NCBI RefSeq assembly: GCF_015230015.1 | Contig: NZ_JAAKZC010000011.1 | Span: forward strand, 1 to 64,000 | Origin: Campylobacter concisus | GTDB taxonomy: Bacteria > Campylobacterota > Campylobacteria > Campylobacterales > Campylobacteraceae | DNA length: 64,000 nucleotides | Reading direction: 5' to 3' | Shown: piece by piece, positions 53,814-62,471 of the stretch | Layout: every line of letters begins with the position of its first letter | Position numbering within the stretch: position 1 is the first letter of the stretch | Made by a program: the position numbers and the translations under genes | Notes under the pieces: generated by a model | Told to the model about the DNA's origin: nothing | Database searches by the model: none | Seen by the model: the letters and a program-made list of their open reading frames with translations, nothing else

Positions 53814-54626
53814 ATGCTAAAGTATTTAGAGTTAGCCGTTTGCGGTACAAATTTAAAGCCCACCTACCCATTTATAGGCTCTACTATTAGAGGCACCTTC
53901 GGACACGCACTAAGGTACGCCAGCTGCCCTTTTGTCAGTCAAGAGTGCGGTACATGCGACATTTCTGGTAGCTGTATTTATGATGAATTTTTTGAAAACA
54001 TCTCTGATACGCCAAATTTCAGGCTAGATATCGAGCTTGGCCAAACGAGCTTTGACTTTAAAATTCTGCTTTTCGAGCATGCCACTAGCTACTTGCCTCA
54101 TGTAGTTATAGCGGTTAAAAATATGCAAGATATCGGCCTTGGCGCAAGTAGAGATAAATTTAAGCTCAGCCACTTCGCGCTAAATGGCAAAATGGTTGAA
54201 ACTAAATTTTTACTAAACTCCGAGCCAGAAACTCTAAATTTCACGCCAAATTTCACCGCAGGCGACTACGAGATCCGCCTTCAAACCCCACTTCGCATAA
54301 AACAAAAGAACACCCTTGTTAAAAGTGAGATAGATTTTAGGTTATTTATCCGCCAGATCGCCATGCGATTTGATGGCATTTCAGGCACACAGATGGATAA
54401 ATTTGAAGTTAAATTTGAGCGTTTCGAGCAAGAGCTTAGCTTTTACGACCTTGAGCGCTACTCAAACCGCCAGCACACCAAGATGCAATTTGGTGGCGTT
54501 ATAGGCAAGATGCGAGTTTATGGCCTTGATGAGCGCTCAGCAGGGCTTTTACAGCTAGCCACTATCACAGGCGTTGGCAAAAGCACCGTTTTTGGACTAG
54601 GCAAGATAGATGTGACGCAGATCTAG
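53814..54626 (+). CDS. cas6: Cas6 crRNA-processing endoribonuclease, copy 2
   Basis: 270 residues, collinear with copy 1. It has GSTIRGTFGHALRYASCPF, a Cys cluster (CPFVSQECGTCDISGSC), RYSNRQHTKMQFGGVIGKM and the C-terminal loop ITGVGKSTVFGLGKI. The gene is intact and has its own promoter. Its base composition looks more GC-rich than its neighbours, so it probably arrived separately, together with the dead reverse transcriptase after it. It may process array 2. Confidence 0.88.
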   Translation: MLKYLELAVCGTNLKPTYPFIGSTIRGTFGHALRYASCPFVSQECGTCDISGSCIYDEFFENISDTPNFRLDIELGQTSFDFKILLFEHATSYLPHVVIAVKNMQDIGLGASRDKFKLSHFALNGKMVETKFLLNSEPETLNFTPNFTAGDYEIRLQTPLRIKQKNTLVKSEIDFRLFIRQIAMRFDGISGTQMDKFEVKFERFEQELSFYDLERYSNRQHTKMQFGGVIGKMRVYGLDERSAGLLQLATITGVGKSTVFGLGKIDVTQI

Positions 54627-54688
54627 CCTTTCATAAGTGGCACTGGCTAGCTTTTGCACCAAGCACTAAAGCACTAAAAGTATAGCCT

Positions 54689-55645
54689 ATGTTTGATCTA
54701 AATTTAGAGGATATTTTTACAAAAAGCTCATTTGAGTACGCATTAAAAAGGCTCAAGCACACAGCCTTAGGGCTTGACGGACTTAGCATAGATGATCTCT
54801 GCTCAGAGGCATTTTACGCCGAGCTAAAGGATGAAATTTTAAACCTCTCTTATTCGCCCCAGCCCTTAAAATGAGCTTTCATCCCCAAAGAGAACAAAGA
54901 CGAGCTTCGCAAACTAGCCATCCCATCTTTAAAAGATAAATTTGCACAAAATATCCTTATTAGCGAGCTTTAAGGCTATTTTGACAAGGGCTTTTCAAAC
55001 CGCTCCTACGCCTACCGAAGTGGCAAATCATACTCAAACGCCATCTTTCGAGCCAGAGATTTTTGCTTGACGCACGACTTTGTCTTAAAAACCGACATAA
55101 AAGACTTTTTTGAAAATATAAACCACGAAAAACTGCTTGAAATTCTACGCTCTAATATCAAAGACACACGCATCATTAGGCTCATCGAGCTTTGGATAAA
55201 AAATGGCATCTTCGAGCATTTTGACTATACTTCTCACACAAAAGGCGTCCATCAAGGCGACGTTTTAAGCCCACTTCTTTCAAACATCTACCTTGATCAA
55301 ATGGATAAATTTCTCGAGCATAGCAGTATAGAGTTTGTAAGATACGCAGATGATTTTGTGCTCTTTTTTGGCTCACGTGAAGCCTGTGAGCAAGGGCTTG
55401 CCAGACTAAAAGACTTTCTAGCGACCATAAATTTATCCCTAAACGAAGCCAAAACGTCTTTACACGACAAAGATAGCGAATTCACCTTTCTTGGCGTAAA
55501 TTTCAAAGCTCACGAGATAAGCATAGGCGAGGATAAATTTGCACGCATTTTAGCAAAACTCACAGCCTCGTCCAAAAAGCCAGAGATCACCCAAAGCGTA
55601 GAGAACATAAATGCCCTTAAATTCGCTATCTTAAGCTATCTATAA
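54689..55645 (+). pseudogene. Reverse transcriptase remnant of an RT-Cas1 gene
   Basis: One frame, collinear with residues 1-320 of the intact RT-Cas1, is interrupted by TGA (54872-54874, at the codon matching Arg in PLRKINIP) and TAA (54971-54973, at the codon matching Ser in SELSPYF). Motifs survive: QGDVLSPLLSNIYLDQMD and VRYADDFVLFF. The frame ends where Cas1 would begin and the array leader follows. Loss of Cas1 means array 2 can only be extended, if at all, by the other RT-Cas1. Confidence 0.85.
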
Positions 55646-55772
55646 GCAAAAGAGTGCGAATTTGAAAAATTTTTTTAGCCACATTTTCGAACATTTTGCC
55701 ATTTGTGATATAATGCCGGCAAAGAGTAGTTCTTTTAAAACTCATTGTTAATTTACAATCGTTTTTTGGGCT
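55646..55772 (+). promoter_or_regulatory. Leader and promoter of CRISPR array 2
   Basis: TATAAT lies at 55709-55714 with TGA just before it. Fifteen bases downstream begins the leader element GTTCTTTTAAAACTCATTG (55729-55754), which matches the complement of the elements at 27809-27834 and 30830-30855. The first repeat starts 18 bases after it. Confidence 0.65.
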
Positions 55773-57115
55773 ATTAGATACAAATTTCCCCGATCTAGGG
55801 GATTGAAACATCCTCACAAATATCTGCAAGTAATGATGAAGCTATTTCTATTAGATACAAATTTCCCCGATCTAGGGGATTGAAACAGTATTCTTCATCA
55901 ATGAGAGCCATGCTGTAATAATCAGATTAGATACAAATTTCCCCGATCTAGGGGATTGAAACGCTGACTCTGCAACTAAATAAGAAGCAAGCTCTTGCAA
56001 GCTTATTAGATACAAATTTCCCCGATCTAGGGGATTGAAACAAAGCTGATGTCGTAATTGTTAAAGAGTTGTTTTCATATTAGATACAAATTTCCCTGAT
56101 CTAGGGGATTGAAACATCTCCGTTTGAATAAGTGCTAGTGGAGCATTTATAAAAATCCGATACAAATTTCCCCGATCTAGGGGATTGAAACCACAAAGAA
56201 GGTTAAGCCGTTGATTGAGCGTCCTAAAGATCTGATACAAATTTCCCCGATCTAGGGGATTGAAACGTATTTATCTCTTCAGATTGTTTATCAAAGAAAC
56301 TCTCTAATCTGATACAAATTTCCCCGGTCTAAGGGATTGAAGCCTAAAAGCAGGAAAAAAATAGAAATAATCAACTAGCACGAGATCTGATACAAATTTC
56401 CCCGATCTAGGGGATTGAAACTTTAACAATCGCCGAAACGTTGCCAATTCTCATCAATTAGATACAAATTTCCCCGATCTAGGGGATTGAAACATTATAT
56501 CGTTTGCTCTGCTGAAGGCATCTTTTTGGGACATCTGATACAAATTTCCCCGATCTAGGGGATTGAAACAATTTAGCTCTAGTTCTCATTTTTAATCCTT
56601 TTAAAAAAATATTAGATACAAATTTCCCCGATCTAGGGGATTGAAACTTAAGTGGCGCACACCAGCTCCTTTCCAATCTTTTTCCCTATCTGATACAAAT
56701 TTCCCCGATCTAGGGGATTGAAACAAGCCAGCTCCTTCAACGCCCATCCATAGCTCTGTTCCCATGGTTTATTAGATATAAATTTCCCCGATCTAGGGGA
56801 TTGAAACATTTGTCCCTCTTCGTCAGGGTCACCGCAGTGAACAAATCTGATACAAATTTCCCCGATCTAGGGGATTGAAACAAGCCAGCTCCTTCAACGC
56901 CCATCCATAGCTCTGTTCCCATGGTTTATTAGATACAAATTTCCCCGATCTAGGGGATTGAAACATTTGTCCCTCTTCGTCAGGGTCACCGCAGTGAACA
57001 AATCTGATACAAATTTCCCCGATCTAGGGGATTGAAACTTAACTAAGACCATACTGAAATAATCAGCTTTGTCTTCGTATCTGATACAAATTTCCCCGAT
57101 CTAGGGGATTGAAAT
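55773..57115 (+). CRISPR. CRISPR array 2: 18 repeats of 37 bp, 17 spacers
   Basis: Repeats start AT(T/C)(A/T/C)GATACAAATTT and end CTAGGGGATTGAAAC on the plus strand. They are the same length as in array 1 and nearly identical over the last 20 positions. The leader is on the left. Degeneration appears to the right: the last repeat ends in T instead of C, and the eighth carries several changes. Two neighbouring spacers are duplicated as a 157-bp unit (56725-56881 and 56882-57038). No effector genes adjoin it, so it should depend on the csm module at 31-36 kb. Confidence 0.97.
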
Positions 57116-57294
57116 AGGCAGGTCTTTCGAGTATAGTTCTCGAGCATTAATTCATAGATACATTTCATTTTAGTTATTTTTTAGTTGGTATATAAAAAAA
57201 TAATCGCTAAATTGACTATATATGACAACGAAACTTTTTATAATTGCCTCCGAAGTTGATGCTAAAGCGTCAATAAAAAAATTAAGGAGTTTTT

Positions 57295-57963
57295 ATGAAA
57301 AAGATCGCATTATCTTTAATGGTTGCAGGAGTTGTAAGCTCTGCTTTTGCTAGTGAGGCTGCTAATCTAGCTAATATAGCACCTACTAATCACGACAAAG
57401 TTGCCATCGCGCTAGATACTTACTACAAAGGTACTGACATATGGGGCGCTTCCTCTTTTGCTCTTGGCTTTGATGGTAAATATGGCTTAGTGCAAGCTGC
57501 TAATGGCGAGCTATACTTCCGCTTAGCAGGTCATGCTGGCGTTAGAAGCAAGGATGCGCATAGATTTCTCGAGATAGGTGGCGGACTTGGCTGGTCTCAA
57601 AAGCTATCTGAAAATCAGTTTGTAGCGCTTGAGACAAACTACAAATACGGCCTTGTTACCGGCGATGTCGGCAGTGATCTTAAAAACTGGCGAGAATACG
57701 GCGTGCAAGCAACATACGGCTATAGAGTGGCTGAGTGGCTAAGTGTCGGTGTGAGTGGGTCTTACGACAAAACTCAGTATGATCTATATGCCATCAAAAA
57801 TATCAAGGGCTCTACATACGGCTTTGGCGTGCCTATATCTATAAGTATCTCAAAGGGAGCAAACCTTAATATATATGGCGGCTATCAGAGCCAAAGACTA
57901 GATGGTAGCGACCTAAAAAAGGGACAGCCTATAGTGACTTTGGGTATCACGGCGAAATTTTAG
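57295..57963 (+). CDS. Outer-membrane beta-barrel protein
   Basis: 222 residues with a signal peptide (MKKIALSLMVAGVVSSAFAS) and alternating amphipathic strands ending in a C-terminal Phe (IVTLGITAKF), the usual signature for BAM-dependent outer-membrane insertion. It is probably an eight-stranded OmpA/OmpW-size barrel. It has its own promoter (TATAAT near 57238), AAGGAG and a terminator. It is unrelated to the CRISPR genes that flank it. Confidence 0.75.
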   Translation: MKKIALSLMVAGVVSSAFASEAANLANIAPTNHDKVAIALDTYYKGTDIWGASSFALGFDGKYGLVQAANGELYFRLAGHAGVRSKDAHRFLEIGGGLGWSQKLSENQFVALETNYKYGLVTGDVGSDLKNWREYGVQATYGYRVAEWLSVGVSGSYDKTQYDLYAIKNIKGSTYGFGVPISISISKGANLNIYGGYQSQRLDGSDLKKGQPIVTLGITAKF

Positions 57964-57971
57964 TTCATAGT

Positions 57972-58006
57972 AGCCAAGGTGTATGCTTTGGCTAAATGTT
58001 TCTTTT
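57972..58006 (+). terminator. Terminator of the outer-membrane protein gene
   Basis: AGCCAAG pairs with CTTTGGCT (one bulge) around GTGTATG, 8 bases after the stop, with a T-rich tail (TTTCTTTTT). Confidence 0.65.
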
Positions 58007-58109
58007 TAGAAATATTTTTAACTAAATTTGCAAGCCTTAACTCTTTTTAAGTAAATGAAATATGAATTTAAATAAAATTCAAACTTATTAATTTTAATAA
58101 AGGTAAAAA

Positions 58110-58904
58110 ATGAACAAGTACCAAAATAGAGAACTTCAAAAAATAATTGTTTCGCTTCTAGGAAGCTCGCTTTTGGGAGTTAAGGCGTTTTTGATAATAA
58201 CTGGAGTGGCTGTATTTTTTGCATGGCTACCAGATGGTATGTCTACATTGTTAGATAAAATTTTTGGAGGAGAAATTTTTACTTGGAGTACAAAAGATGG
58301 AACTATGCTAGTTCAAATTTTAGGCTCGATCGCAATATTCTTGCTAGTTAAACAAATAATCCCGAAAAATGTTGCCAATGTAGAGATAAGCATAAACAAC
58401 GAACCTAAAAAAGCAAAAGCATTGGTGCTATTTTTAAGTCCGAATTCAAGCGAAGAAGAAAAGTTGGAAAAATTTAAAAGCCTTGAAGACTTTAAATCTA
58501 ACAACTATTTTATGCCTCTTACTGCGATCGACTACCATAAAAATAGGCTCACAAAGTTAGTCATCGCTTGCTCTGATCAATCCTTTAATGATAAGGATAA
58601 ATTTTTAAAGTGTGTGAAAAATATTTTTGGTAGCAAGATTGCAAAAATTATAGAGATAAGGAGTACTGGTGACTTCGAAAAAGCTAAAAATGTCTATGAT
58701 TTTTTAGAAAATACGTACGAAGAGCTTAAAAAAGAGGGCTTTAAAGAGGATGATATCGTATTTGACGTTACTGGTGGCCAAAAAGTAATAGCCATAGCTG
58801 GAGCAATGTTTGCGATACCAAATGATAGGCATTTACAGTATGTTTCTACAAATGATTATAGTGTTAGACACTATGATTTAACTTATATAAAAAATGAGGA
58901 GTGA
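58110..58904 (+). CDS. Membrane-anchored CARF protein (Cam1-like effector candidate)
   Basis: 264 residues. Two membrane segments (about 17-40 and 66-84) are followed by a cytosolic Rossmann-like domain with the CARF motif IVFDVTGGQKVIAIAGAMFA (DVTGGQK 219-225) and a closing strand LQYVSTNDYSVRHYDLTY. CARF domains bind cyclic oligoadenylate made by Cas10. A CARF coupled to membrane helices is the design of Cam1, which depolarises the membrane; Cam1 has one helix and is shorter. It heads an operon with CARF-HEPN, Csx20 and WYL genes. Confidence 0.7.
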   Translation: MNKYQNRELQKIIVSLLGSSLLGVKAFLIITGVAVFFAWLPDGMSTLLDKIFGGEIFTWSTKDGTMLVQILGSIAIFLLVKQIIPKNVANVEISINNEPKKAKALVLFLSPNSSEEEKLEKFKSLEDFKSNNYFMPLTAIDYHKNRLTKLVIACSDQSFNDKDKFLKCVKNIFGSKIAKIIEIRSTGDFEKAKNVYDFLENTYEELKKEGFKEDDIVFDVTGGQKVIAIAGAMFAIPNDRHLQYVSTNDYSVRHYDLTYIKNEE

Positions 58905-58907
58905 GAT

Positions 58908-60155
58908 ATGAAAGTCGTAACATTTTTGGGAACTATAAAAAAAGCAGAAGATCATGACGTACCTATTTATAGATATGACAACAAACTAAAAGAGCTATAC
59001 TCTTTAAAAAGAGAGAGGTATGTAAATATGCTCCCTCTATTGATAGACAATTTTGAAGCAAAAAATATTGTTCCAATTTTTACAGAAACAGCTCTAAAGA
59101 TTCAGTCTAAAGTTTTAAAAGATGAGCTAGAAAATAGTTATGATGAGATATTTAATAATGAAAATTTAATAGAAGATGAAAAAAATTTTTATGATATTTT
59201 ACGTATCATCAATAATGCAACATCAGGTGATAAAGAATACATAATAGACCTAACTCATGGATTTAGACATATCCCGATCTTAGCAACTATTTCACTTATC
59301 TCTCAAAGTTTAAATAATACAGACAAAATTAAACATATATTTTTTGCAAAAGAAATGAGGCCCAGAGAAGAATATGAAATAATCGACTTAAAAGAGTATC
59401 TGGAGCTTGCAAATATCTCATATATACTTGAAAGTTTTAATCGCAACTACACAGTAGCTTTAGCCTCTAAATTTAAAAATAAAAATTTTCATGATCTTGC
59501 AAACCAGTTATCAACTATTTCAAACCATATACTATCTAATTCATTAAAAGCTCTTAGCAACGATACTGATAAAATTTTAAATAATATAGAGTTGATTTTA
59601 AAAAATGAGCAGATCGAAACATTTAAAAGCAGCCTTAATGACATACAGCAACATATAAAAGAGCTTCAAGACATAGGCAAGCAAAAAGATTCTATGAAAT
59701 TTTATAGAATGTCTAGGTTGTTAAGCTCGAAAGGGTACTTATTAAATTCTATAACCCTGTTATTTGAAGCTATTGGGTATTACTGTGCAGAAAGCTTTGA
59801 ATGTTTTGGCAATAATGTAAAAATGCACATTGATGCCTTTAGAAAAAGTAAAAATTTCAATGCCTATGATCTAACACACGAGTCTAGAACTTTTGTAAAA
59901 TGGATGGAATTAAGAGATGAAAAGTACCTAAAAAAAAGTGGTGTGGCATACTATGATATAAAAAATAAGCTGGAGAGCATAAGAACTCTTGGTAATTTTA
60001 GAGATTTTATAAAAGAGGCCGAAAAGCTAAGAAATAATCTAGCTCACGGTAACGCAAGTGAAAAAATAGAAGATTCAAAAAAAGAGCTCACAAAATTGTT
60101 AGACAAATATAACTCATTTTGTATAGTGCAAAACATACTAGGAAATAAAAAATGA
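58908..60155 (+). CDS. CARF-HEPN ribonuclease (Csx1/Csm6-like, TM1812 family), intact
   Basis: 415 residues. The CARF part holds YIIDLTHGFRHIPILATIS (DLTHGFRH 114-121). The helical HEPN part ends with KLRNNLAHGNAS (Arg375-x4-His380), the RNase active site. The protein aligns end to end with the frameshifted gene at 21.8-23.1 kb. Cyclic oligoadenylate should activate it to cut RNA non-specifically during type III immunity. It starts 3 bases after the membrane-CARF gene and overlaps csx20 by 4. Confidence 0.85.
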   Translation: MKVVTFLGTIKKAEDHDVPIYRYDNKLKELYSLKRERYVNMLPLLIDNFEAKNIVPIFTETALKIQSKVLKDELENSYDEIFNNENLIEDEKNFYDILRIINNATSGDKEYIIDLTHGFRHIPILATISLISQSLNNTDKIKHIFFAKEMRPREEYEIIDLKEYLELANISYILESFNRNYTVALASKFKNKNFHDLANQLSTISNHILSNSLKALSNDTDKILNNIELILKNEQIETFKSSLNDIQQHIKELQDIGKQKDSMKFYRMSRLLSSKGYLLNSITLLFEAIGYYCAESFECFGNNVKMHIDAFRKSKNFNAYDLTHESRTFVKWMELRDEKYLKKSGVAYYDIKNKLESIRTLGNFRDFIKEAEKLRNNLAHGNASEKIEDSKKELTKLLDKYNSFCIVQNILGNKK

Positions 60156-60532
60156 AAACTCTTTTTATTTTAATGAATCACGCTCTAACACCAGAACAAG
60201 AAGAAGATGCGAGAGAAAATTTAAAAATTGAGAAATTTGTAAATATAGCTGATGCTAAGTGGAGTGACATAGATCCGTTTGAAAAAAGTATATTAAATGT
60301 CATAAATATCTACAAAGATAGACTTACGCAGCAGGCTAGTTCTAGCGATGTGTTGTTAGTTCAAGGTGACTTTGGAGCAACATATAACATGATAAAATTC
60401 GCAAAAAATATGGGTTTGACCGTCATATATGCTACTACAAAGCGTATAGTAAGCGAATATATAGAAAACGGAAAAGTTGTAACAAAACGAGAATTTAAAC
60501 ATGCAAGATTTAGAGAATATGAGGATTTATAA
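60152..60532 (+). CDS. csx20: Csx20, second copy (putative ring nuclease)
   Basis: 126 residues beginning MKTLFILMNHALTPEQEEDA and carrying VLLVQGDFGATYNMIKFAK, YATTKRIVSEYI and REFKHARFREY, as in the copy at 21349. It overlaps the CARF-HEPN gene by 4 bases and the WYL gene by 1 base. Pairing of csx20 with a CARF-HEPN gene in both loci supports a role in switching off or shaping the cyclic-oligoadenylate signal. Confidence 0.75.
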   Translation: MKTLFILMNHALTPEQEEDARENLKIEKFVNIADAKWSDIDPFEKSILNVINIYKDRLTQQASSSDVLLVQGDFGATYNMIKFAKNMGLTVIYATTKRIVSEYIENGKVVTKREFKHARFREYEDL

Positions 60533-61533
60533 TGGCAGAGTTAAACAATAAAACATTAATTATTTTTGAAATTTTAAAAAAATTAGTAAAAAAACGAGAA
60601 ATTTATCCATCAGATGCAGAGCTTTTAGATGAATTTCGCATACAAGAAAGAACGCTAAGAAGATATATAGAAGAGATCAAAATTTTATTCGAGGATTCAT
60701 TTATAGTAGAAAATAAGCTTGTAAAAAATGCCAAAAGACCTATGGGTGTATTAAGAGTAGCTGATAAGAATAAAGACATAATCATCGTTTTAGAGTATCT
60801 TTTAAAAAATAGTAATAATCTAGGCTGGCTAATCACTTTACTAAACAAAAACGACCCTAGCTTATTGGAAGATTTAGAGAAACATGAAAAAGAGGTATCT
60901 AAGCAGCTACAAGAAGATTCTAATATATTTTTATTTAAGACAAATCCTTTAGAAAATTTACAAGATGAGCCTAGCAAAAGGTATTTGAGCGAGCTTCGTA
61001 ATGCAGTTGCAAACAGAGAATACCGAGACATTAAGTATAAATATATCGGTGAAGTCGAGAATTTAACTGATGCAAAATGCCTAAAAATAGTCTTTACTGA
61101 TGGAAATTGGTATTTGGCTATAGAGGATGCTAACGAAAATTTTAGGCTTTTAAGGGTGGCTTTTATAGTATCTTTAACCAAAAGTTCAAAAAACTATCAA
61201 AAAAAGATTTTGTCAAAGTACAAGACGTATTTTAATAAAATACAAAATGCTATGAGCTTGCCATCAAATACGCCACAAAGAGCTCTACTTAAAGCCTCTC
61301 CCAAGGTAGCTATATATTTTCATAAAGGCATGAAGAGTTTTTTCCCATCTCAAAGATTTGAAAAGGCTTTAGAAGATGGCAGTGTTACGTTTAGTATAGA
61401 TTTTACTCAGGATATAGAAATCCTACCTTTTATAAAACGATGGCTCCCAGATATCGAGATATTAGAGCCAAAAAGCCTAAGGGATAAATTCAAAGAGGAT
61501 CTAAAAATTGCTCTTGATTTATTAAATAAATAA
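60532..61533 (+). CDS. WYL-domain transcriptional regulator 3
   Basis: 333 residues. An N-terminal winged HTH (FRIQERTLRRYIEEIKILFE) is followed by a WYL domain (about 160-220: IKYKYIGEVENL, FTDGNWYLAIED). It is the last gene of the CARF operon, so it probably autoregulates it. Being in the operon rather than convergent to it distinguishes this locus from the 21-25 kb set. The 275 bases after it contain no gene. Confidence 0.78.
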   Translation: MAELNNKTLIIFEILKKLVKKREIYPSDAELLDEFRIQERTLRRYIEEIKILFEDSFIVENKLVKNAKRPMGVLRVADKNKDIIIVLEYLLKNSNNLGWLITLLNKNDPSLLEDLEKHEKEVSKQLQEDSNIFLFKTNPLENLQDEPSKRYLSELRNAVANREYRDIKYKYIGEVENLTDAKCLKIVFTDGNWYLAIEDANENFRLLRVAFIVSLTKSSKNYQKKILSKYKTYFNKIQNAMSLPSNTPQRALLKASPKVAIYFHKGMKSFFPSQRFEKALEDGSVTFSIDFTQDIEILPFIKRWLPDIEILEPKSLRDKFKEDLKIALDLLNK

Positions 61534-61808
61534 TAAAGTGTAAATAATACAAAACAATAACCTATGTTTGCAGGCATTCTGATGTTTAAGTACTAACAGC
61601 ATCTTCAATTAAGTATTGTGTAATAATTTTTCTTCGATGCAGCGAGTTTTTTACCTATCTTCTCATAATGTAAATTGTATTTACTAATAATAAAATCATA
61701 GCAGAGATCATAAGAACGGTGAGTATTATTGAGCGTGTAATAAATTAATAATATTATAATTTCAAAGACAATAAAATAAGCAAAATAAAATTTCTAAAAG
61801 GATATAGG

Positions 61809-62471
61809 ATGAAATTTATAGGCATTATACTTTTACTACTAACAAGCATATTTTTAATAGCCTGCTCTGCAAATCAAGCAAGCAATAAGATAAGCAACTC
61901 TGAACTAGAAAATTTAGCTAGTAAATATGGTGGGGTTTATGTGTTTAATCAAAAATTTGTTGAAGAGATAGAGAAAAGAGAGGCTGAGAGAAAAGAGCTA
62001 AGTAAATCACTTGGTGACAAGATAAGGTCAAATCCTAGAAAAATCAAGCAAGGGGATAAATTTATAACTATATATGATGTCGATATGACTTTAATCAATA
62101 AACAACTTCCTCAAACTCTCTCAAATGGCAAGAAATACTATGAAAATTCAACAGACTATGAAAATCAAACTGGAAAAAAAGTAAAAATTCCAGCAAAATA
62201 TAAAGAAAAGGTTATAAATTTCATAGGCATGGATAACTACAATAAATCAAGACCGGGTTTTGATCTAGGTTACTTTTGTATAGATAAAGATGACAATATT
62301 GAAGTTATAGATATGACAGTTGATTATTACGTTACAAAGACAGATTATGGCTTATATGGTGATGAAGGTAAGGGTTTTAGTTTTAAAAAAAGTAGATATG
62401 TAAATATAAGTGGTGATAACAAATTTATACTAACTAACGGCAAATTTGAAAGAGTAGGCAAGGATAAATAA
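61809..62471 (+). CDS. Lipoprotein of unknown function
   Basis: 220 residues with a clear lipobox (IFLIACS, Cys at about residue 19), so it is lipid-anchored. The mature part is charged; it contains ITIYDVDMTLINKQLPQTL and an aromatic-rich domain (DLGYFCIDKDDNIEVIDMTV). It overlaps the lipase-like gene by one base. It may be an immunity or accessory lipoprotein for that enzyme, since periplasmic lipoproteins often guard against phospholipase effectors; this is inference. Confidence 0.65.
   Translation: MKFIGIILLLLTSIFLIACSANQASNKISNSELENLASKYGGVYVFNQKFVEEIEKREAERKELSKSLGDKIRSNPRKIKQGDKFITIYDVDMTLINKQLPQTLSNGKKYYENSTDYENQTGKKVKIPAKYKEKVINFIGMDNYNKSRPGFDLGYFCIDKDDNIEVIDMTVDYYVTKTDYGLYGDEGKGFSFKKSRYVNISGDNKFILTNGKFERVGKDK

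Noticed and set aside
14527-54973. Possible stop-codon recoding, because several genes carry in-frame stops (TAG 14527, TAG 17800, TAA 39107, TGA 54872, TAA 54971)
   Set aside because: All three stop codons are involved and the same codons end intact genes in the window; ordinary pseudogene decay explains them.
56479-56922. Minus-strand open frames with FQSPRSGKFVS units in array 2
   Set aside because: They are the CRISPR repeat read on the other strand.
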